A stretch of 64,000 bases of DNA from Neurospora intermedia. Its lineage: Eukaryota > Ascomycota > Sordariomycetes > Sordariales > Sordariaceae. The stretch spans positions 186,001 to 250,000 of the forward strand of contig BTPP01000011.1 in the NCBI GenBank assembly GCA_037102815.1, read 5' to 3'. The stretch's first letter is position 1. Each line of letters opens with the position of its first letter. Positions 59,168-64,000 of this stretch are shown in pieces. The position numbers were made by a program, and so were the translations under genes. The notes beneath the pieces are model-generated. The model was not told the DNA's origin and did not search any database. It was given only the letters and a program-made list of their open reading frames with translations.

Positions 59168-60019
59168 CCCACTCACACATCTCTTTCCTGAAAATCACTT
59201 CCCTTCTCGTCATCCTCCACAACAGAAAATTTGCAGCAAAAACAGCACGCCTTCGAACTCGACACAGACATGCCAGGTATCTTAAAGGTATCTTTGCTGA
59301 AACCAATAAGTGATTCTCTTCCATGTTCTTCTTGTCGCGCTTCTGCTGGTGTGCGCTTTCCTCGCTATTCCGTCCCGTTCCTCGTTCGCCACAAGGCACA
59401 ACAGAAACCGCGGCGGAAAACAGCACGCTTTCGAACAGGCTCAACCACAGACATGATAAACGCCAAGGTCCGGTCACCTAGAGGTACCTACCTCCACGTA
59501 CGCCGCGCTAGCCAACCGGACAAAATGGAACCTTCAGCGAGGTCATTGCCCACCGTTTACTGCCCGTTTATTTGCTCAATACCCGCTGCTTACTGCCTAG
59601 AGGTAATGTCCACTGCTTGCTGCACCATTTGATGCCCAGACACTCGCGCAGGAATCCGATCCAGTCCAATCCAGTCCAGTCCACGGAAACCAAGAGAGAC
59701 GAGTAAGGATCCTTTCATTACTAACCATCGTTGAATCGTTAAGGTAGTCACTTGATAGAGGTACTCACGTTTCAAAGCACAGGTAGGTAGGTACCTAACC
59801 AAGAGCCGATAACCTCCAAGTAGGATCCGTAGAGGTAGTCAATAATCGCTGATAATATTCATTCCGTTCCTATGCTGAGCTGCTTCTGTACCTGTATCTA
59901 GTCCCTCTGCTTCGTACTTCGCTATTTTCTAACCCTGATGATATCCTTCGGACCTTCGGTCTTTGTTCCATATTTCTCTTCATACCCAACCACGTACACC
60001 ATGATAAGGTATCCCCCAC
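58041..60019. other. intergenic, 2 kb
   Basis: No gene supported. Includes the T61 tract and, from 59479 on, part of the densest cluster of TAGAGGTA octamers. Two diverged direct repeats with AAAACAGCACGC(C/T)TTCGAAC lie near 59237 and 59414. Confidence 0.5.
59107..59167. repeat. poly(T) run of 61
   Basis: 61 consecutive T in the given sequence. The true length is uncertain because homopolymers are hard to sequence. Confidence 0.9.
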
Positions 60020-61097
60020 CTACCAAGTCCGACTCCTTGGCTTAATAGAGGTACCATTCGAATTATCCCCTCGATGCCGATTCATCCTCCCCAAAAACTC
60101 CATCTGCGCTCGACTCAAACTCAATCCGCCTACTCTTCTTAACAAATCACCCACGTAACTACCACCTTCGTCTCTCCCAGTATCAGCACCCGTATCGGAA
60201 CCAGTATCAAAACCAGTATCAGACTCCGCACCAGCACCAGCACCGGAACCCGAATCGGCACGAGCGTGAGCACCGCTCGGGACAAGAGTAGGGGTAGGAT
60301 CAGAACCAAGAACACTGCGAGGTGCAGGACGAAGAGTAGGTGTAGAAGTAGGAGCAGGAGTCGGAACCCGTGAAGCTACCTCTAACCGCCCCCAGCGCCG
60401 AGGTCGAAGAGAAGGAGAAGGAGGAGGAGATGCAGCCCAATGCACATGCCGGTCTCCCCCACTCCCACTCCCACTTCCATTTCCATTTCCATTTCCATGC
60501 GCATGTGCATGTCCATTCCAAGTTCGAGGTGCATGTCCATTTCCAGTCCCATTTCCAATTCCGGTTCCAGTAGTCCTAGAGGTAGTTTTCCTGCTACCAG
60601 CATCCTAAACCTGGATACCACCACCACCCTGCGGAAGAACCAAGCCCCCCATTTCTTTTATGTTCCTCCGCATTTCTTCCCGTTCATCCAACCATTTCTT
60701 GTATGGAGCTTTGGGCACCTTGTTCTCCTTCTTGTTTTCATGTCCTGCCTTGTTTCCATCCACGTTGGACCCCCTTCCGTCCACCCCTCCCTCAGAAATA
60801 GTGACATCCTCCTCCCAAACATCAAACTTGCACTCCTCTCCCCACACCCCCAACTGCCGCAAAAACGTCGCGCTGGGCTCCACCTCCTTTCTCCGCACCT
60901 GCACGAACCGCACCGCCTTACGAGCTGACAAATTCGGCTGCTGCTTCATGATATAAGCGACGCAGGCGGCGCCAGAGCGAGAGACGCCTTGGTTGCAGTG
61001 GATCAAGACTTTACCACCTGTTTCGAAGAAACTGGATTGAGTGGACGGGCTGGTGGGCGTTGATGTACATGTTGACATGGATGTAAATATAGAGGTA
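59479..61097. repeat. dense cluster of TAGAGGTA octamers
   Basis: Eight copies, at 59479, 59598, 59756, 59830, 60046, 60377 (inverted), 60577 and 61090. They lie in intergenic DNA and run into the phosphatase coding frame and its open extension. Confidence 0.8.
60020..60604 (-). other. open in-frame extension after phosphatase TAG
   Basis: In the same frame as the phosphatase gene, 194 codons stay open after its TAG and end at 60020-60022. They encode a Gly/Asn/His repeat part (GNGTGNGHAP, HAHGNGNGNG), a Pro/Thr part, DTG repeats, then a more ordinary end (VGDLLRRVGGLSLSRAQ, EFLGRMNRHRG). It may be translated by readthrough, belong to a longer ancestral protein cut by a nonsense change, or be chance. 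I found no small intron that removes the TAG while keeping this frame. Confidence 0.4.
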
Positions 61098-62320
61098 GCA
61101 GCTGATGCAGATGCTAATGGGCCAGCTTGGGCGGCAGGAGAAAGAGCCGAGAGTTGCGAGGATGATGTGTCGAGAAAGGGTGAGAGGTGAGGCCCGCCAG
61201 GGAGCGAAGGGACAGGAGCAGAGGGGATGGAGGGGATGGAACCTGATGGGACGGATGGGACTGGGTGTATGTCGTCGGGGATCAATGAGCGGACTCTTTG
61301 CATTCGTGGTGCGGGGATTGAGTTCCTTCTTGGCTTTTGCTTCGTTGACTCTGTCGTGTCCTTCAGATTTGTGTTTTGTGGGGGTGTTGGCCCTTCAACA
61401 TTCCCTTCATCATCGGGAATCAAGCTGCGCACTCTCTGTTTTGGTTTAGACTGCTGCTCCTGATCAGCAGGTCCGGTATGAAACCCCTTGGGCACCTCAC
61501 TGGCAGGTAACACGCTCTTCAACATCTCTTCAACACTTTTCTTCCGATGTCGTTGCTCAGGATGCCCTTCTTCAATCTGGTCTTCGACAAACTTGCAAAT
61601 CATGGCCAACTTCCCCATTAGATCTTCCTCTGGCGAATCCTCACACCGCACAAACAGCCTGTTTTGCTTGGGGACCAACATCTCCAACGCCGGGCTGTTC
61701 CAGGCTTCTTCGTTGAGTTGCTGCTCTGCGGTCGACAACAAGGAAACCATGGAAGTGATACCGTAGTGCATCAGTGTCTGAATCGAAGTGGAACTCGCAT
61801 TGTTTCCGACAAAAACGTTAGGCGTGATTTGGCTAATGGAAACGCCGGGAGGGGGGACAAAGGCGCTAGTTCTACTGCTGCCCGGGCTAGGAGAGCGGTA
61901 GCCGTCTTGAGAGGCGCTGGAGGATGAGCGGCGATGACGAAAGGGGGGCAAAGATAAGTGCTGAGAGGTACTGGAGGAGGAGCGGTGATGGCTGGAGTAA
62001 GTGGGCGTGGGGACGGAAATGGTGGGCACGGCAAAGGCCGAAGTGGCGGCGGCGGCAAAGTGTTCGCTGCGCGTGGAGGAGGCAGATGATCTCCGGCGGC
62101 TTCGGAACTGGTTCTCTGAGGAGGAACCGTGTCCCATCGGAGGGGGTGGTGGTGCCATTGTTGTTTTTGAGGGTAATGTTGCTGTCGAGTTGGTGATTGT
62201 GGGTAATGCTGAGCTTAAAGAAAGACTGTTGAATGGTGATGATTCTTTGCGAGTGGATGTGGTCGGATCACCAGTCTTGATGTTGGTAGTTGATGTGGGT
62301 GTTGTATTGGAAGACATCAT
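60605..62320 (-). CDS. dual-specificity protein phosphatase
   Basis: Single exon, 571 residues. The first 160 are Ser-rich and basic. The phosphatase fold starts near ISQITPNVFVGNNASS, with YGITSMVSLLS after it; FVRCEDSPEEDLM likely gives the general-acid Asp. The P-loop HCNQGVSRSG has C442 and R448. Between CKFVEDQIEEG and the P-loop lies an insert of about 165 residues, with two copies of RVRSLIPDD and Ser/Pro-rich runs; in typical enzymes these segments are nearly adjacent. After the P-loop come PNLSARKAVRFVQVRRKEVEPS and a charged tail. By family it dephosphorylates Tyr and Ser/Thr on MAP-kinase-like substrates in cytosol or nucleus. Translation ends at a TAG beyond which the frame stays open for 194 codons. 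A TAGAGGTA copy lies inside the coding insert. Confidence 0.85.
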   Translation of the reverse strand: MMSSNTTPTSTTNIKTGDPTTSTRKESSPFNSLSLSSALPTITNSTATLPSKTTMAPPPPPMGHGSSSENQFRSRRRSSASSTRSEHFAAAATSAFAVPTISVPTPTYSSHHRSSSSTSQHLSLPPFRHRRSSSSASQDGYRSPSPGSSRTSAFVPPPGVSISQITPNVFVGNNASSTSIQTLMHYGITSMVSLLSTAEQQLNEEAWNSPALEMLVPKQNRLFVRCEDSPEEDLMGKLAMICKFVEDQIEEGHPEQRHRKKSVEEMLKSVLPASEVPKGFHTGPADQEQQSKPKQRVRSLIPDDEGNVEGPTPPQNTNLKDTTESTKQKPRRNSIPAPRMQRVRSLIPDDIHPVPSVPSGSIPSIPSAPVPSLPGGPHLSPFLDTSSSQLSALSPAAQAGPLASASAATSIFTSMSTCTSTPTSPSTQSSFFETGGKVLIHCNQGVSRSGAACVAYIMKQQPNLSARKAVRFVQVRRKEVEPSATFLRQLGVWGEECKFDVWEEDVTISEGGVDGRGSNVDGNKAGHENKKENKVPKAPYKKWLDEREEMRRNIKEMGGLVLPQGGGGIQV

Positions 62321-63480
62321 TGCAAATGTTTTGACGTGGGCGGTTGGTTTGGTTTTGTTTTGTTGGTGATGATGTTTGTCTCGGGAAGTTGCGTCTTATA
62401 AAGCTTGTTTTTCGGCAGCCACGAAAAAGATCAAATTGCTTGGAGTGATGCAAGAGTGAGTCAACCGAGTGAGACAGTGATTCAGGAACAGACAGTGGCG
62501 ATCATTTAAACCAAACTGGAAGTTGTCATTGACCCCGGGGACGTGTTGGGGCCTGGGTACGTGATGGACATGGATCTCCCGGTGGAGCCTACCCAGATTG
62601 GGTGACGTAGGTCTCGACGAGGTCAACGCGTAGGCCAAGAGGAGGTCTGAACTAAAAAAGCTTATTTGGACAGCATCGTGGCGGAGCACAGTCGTAGGAA
62701 CACGAATTGGACCGCTTGGCTGGTTGACATGGGGACGAGGTAAATATCCATGCCCAGAGCGGCGGTGTTGAGGCTATTGTTTTCTCGGACCCTTGGCAGT
62801 GATCACTGATCCGCACAGGGTTCGGCAGTTGCTATCGAGATCTCTCTGATCGATTTCCTTCTTTGTCCTCCACATGGTCCTTGCCATCGTTTGCTGGACT
62901 TCTTTTTCTTGGCGCTCAAATTGAAGTGTTGACACCCAATTCAGTCGTTGTAGAACGTTGAAAATGGAAGCTCTCTTCTCATGGCCAAGGAAATGGCGAC
63001 AGCAGCTGTTTGAGATATGATGGAAGGACTTCCTTTCAGTATTCGATAGATTTTGGCTTCAGAGGACCTTTCCGTATAATCCCCCGCTGGAGTCACTCAA
63101 CCACATACGACCATACCCACTGGAAAACTCGGGATCCCGTCCGCTCTCCCATAGATAAGCCAGTGAGGGCCAGACTAGTAGTTGGGTCGGTGACGACCAG
63201 CGAATCCCTGGTGTTGTATGTCTTTTTTTTCTTTCTTCTTTTTTCTTTTTTTTTTGTCTTGTCTTGCTTCTCACTCACCTCTATTTTGACAATCGACAGC
63301 CCAAGCCCCTGGTGCAACGGCGAAAATGCATCTTGTATGACCACCTATGTTGTCCATCTCTTCACCGTCCTGCTCTCTCTTCTGTTTCTCATTCCCGTCA
63401 CCGTTCCCGTCCCCATTCCCGCCCCCATTTCATTTCCCATTCCTCAAATCTAATTCCCCCTTTTATCCCAAAAACACCCC
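62321..63480. other. intergenic
   Basis: Contains the phosphatase upstream region and the downstream region of the dehydrogenase gene. No gene supported; T-rich runs near 63220-63256. Confidence 0.55.
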
Positions 63481-64000
63481 CTAATACCCACTCTCCCGAT
63501 CCATCAAATTCACCAACCCCCTCGGCCCCCCATTCACCCTCCACCTCTCCAAATTCTCCTCCAGAATCGCTTTCACTCTTTCAAAGTAAAACGGCGTCTG
63601 CCAACTCACATGCGGCGTAACAAAGCACTTGTCCGGCATCTTCAGCAGTTCATGTCCTTCCGGGAGTGGTTCCGGGTCCGTAACATCCAGCGCCGCGCCC
63701 CTAATCTTATCCTCCTTCAGCGCCTCCACCAGCGCCTCGGTATCCACATGTCCGCCCCGCGCGATATTCGACAGGAACGTCTTCTTCTTCGCCAGGATCT
63801 CGAACTGTTTCCTTCCAATGATCTGCTTGGTAGATGCCGTAAGCGGAAGCGAAACGACGAGAATGTCGAGGTCTTGAGACAGAAAGTGGTCGATGTCCTC
63901 GCGTGAGGAACCAGAGAACCATTTTGAGGGGATGATACCGTCTGGATCACCGGTGCCGGGGACGTGGTAAGAGTCGTCCTTGCGGGATTCGGGAGTGGGT
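63481..64000 (-). CDS. D-2-hydroxyacid dehydrogenase, C-terminal part
   Basis: The frame is open from the window edge to the stop at 63481; about 172 residues are visible and the N-terminus lies outside. The NAD-binding half shows DLDILVVSLPLTASTKQIIG, then NIARGGHVDTEALVEAL (with the Arg of the active site), ALDVTDPEPLPEGH and the catalytic-His segment TPHVSW. This fits the glyoxylate/hydroxypyruvate reductase-like branch of D-2-hydroxyacid dehydrogenases, which reduce 2-oxoacids with NAD(P)H in the cytosol. Exact substrate and total length cannot be judged from this part. An insert between the visible start and WFSGSSREDI is slightly longer than usual. Confidence 0.88.
   Translation of the reverse strand, partial: PTPESRKDDSYHVPGTGDPDGIIPSKWFSGSSREDIDHFLSQDLDILVVSLPLTASTKQIIGRKQFEILAKKKTFLSNIARGGHVDTEALVEALKEDKIRGAALDVTDPEPLPEGHELLKMPDKCFVTPHVSWQTPFYFERVKAILEENLERWRVNGGPRGLVNLMDRESGY

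Overview
This window looks like a gene-bearing stretch of a filamentous ascomycete chromosome, most likely a Sordariomycete (my guess is Sordariales, Neurospora/Sordaria/Podospora-like). Reasons: introns are mostly 45-165 bp with GTRNGT-type donors, start contexts are CACAATG/CAACATG-like, leaders are pyrimidine-rich, genes lie on both strands with 1-5 kb between them, and the gene set is typical (ENA-type cation ATPase, TPS2-type trehalose enzyme, REX3 exonuclease, secreted multicopper oxidase, BTB proteins). There are no operons and no clear transposon or CRISPR array. All exon junctions below were placed by hand from splice signals, reading-frame continuity and family motifs.

Layout. 1-15 kb: a two-finger C2H2 protein (+), REX3-type RNA exonuclease (-), an inverted pair of tRNA-like Pol III elements, a DapA-family aldolase (-), then a 2OG-Fe(II) oxygenase, an O-methyltransferase and a GFA/CENP-V-type zinc protein (all +). 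15-19.5 kb has no supportable gene. 19.5-25.6 kb: the trehalose-6-phosphate phosphatase/synthase-like protein (+) and a bilirubin-oxidase-like multicopper oxidase (-), tail to tail. 28-35 kb: an unrecognised secreted protein (+), two neighbouring BTB proteins (-) and a monocarboxylate-transporter-like MFS permease (-). 38-41.5 kb: an ENA-type P-type ATPase (-).

44.6-54.4 kb: one giant seven-exon gene, about 3096 residues, that I consider the most unusual object here. It joins an HEXXH (zincin-like) N-terminal region, whose HE falls in an 18-nt microexon, to a row of cytochrome-b5-like modules and a roughly 1500-residue low-complexity tail. Three of the modules are interrupted by a phase-1 intron directly after the same conserved motif. 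56-64 kb: a repeat-containing secreted Ser/Thr-rich protein (-), a dual-specificity phosphatase with a large insert and an in-frame TAG followed by 194 further open codons (-), and the 3' part of a D-2-hydroxyacid dehydrogenase (-).

Across the window an 8-mer, TAGAGGTA (either strand), recurs 26 times by my count, against about two expected by chance. It clusters near 25.9 kb and 59.5-61.1 kb and sometimes lies inside coding exons.

Functional links are loose. Stress and osmolyte physiology is represented by TPS2 and ENA, and RNA metabolism by REX3. The 2OG oxygenase, O-methyltransferase and GFA genes lie together but without a synthase, so I do not call a biosynthetic cluster.
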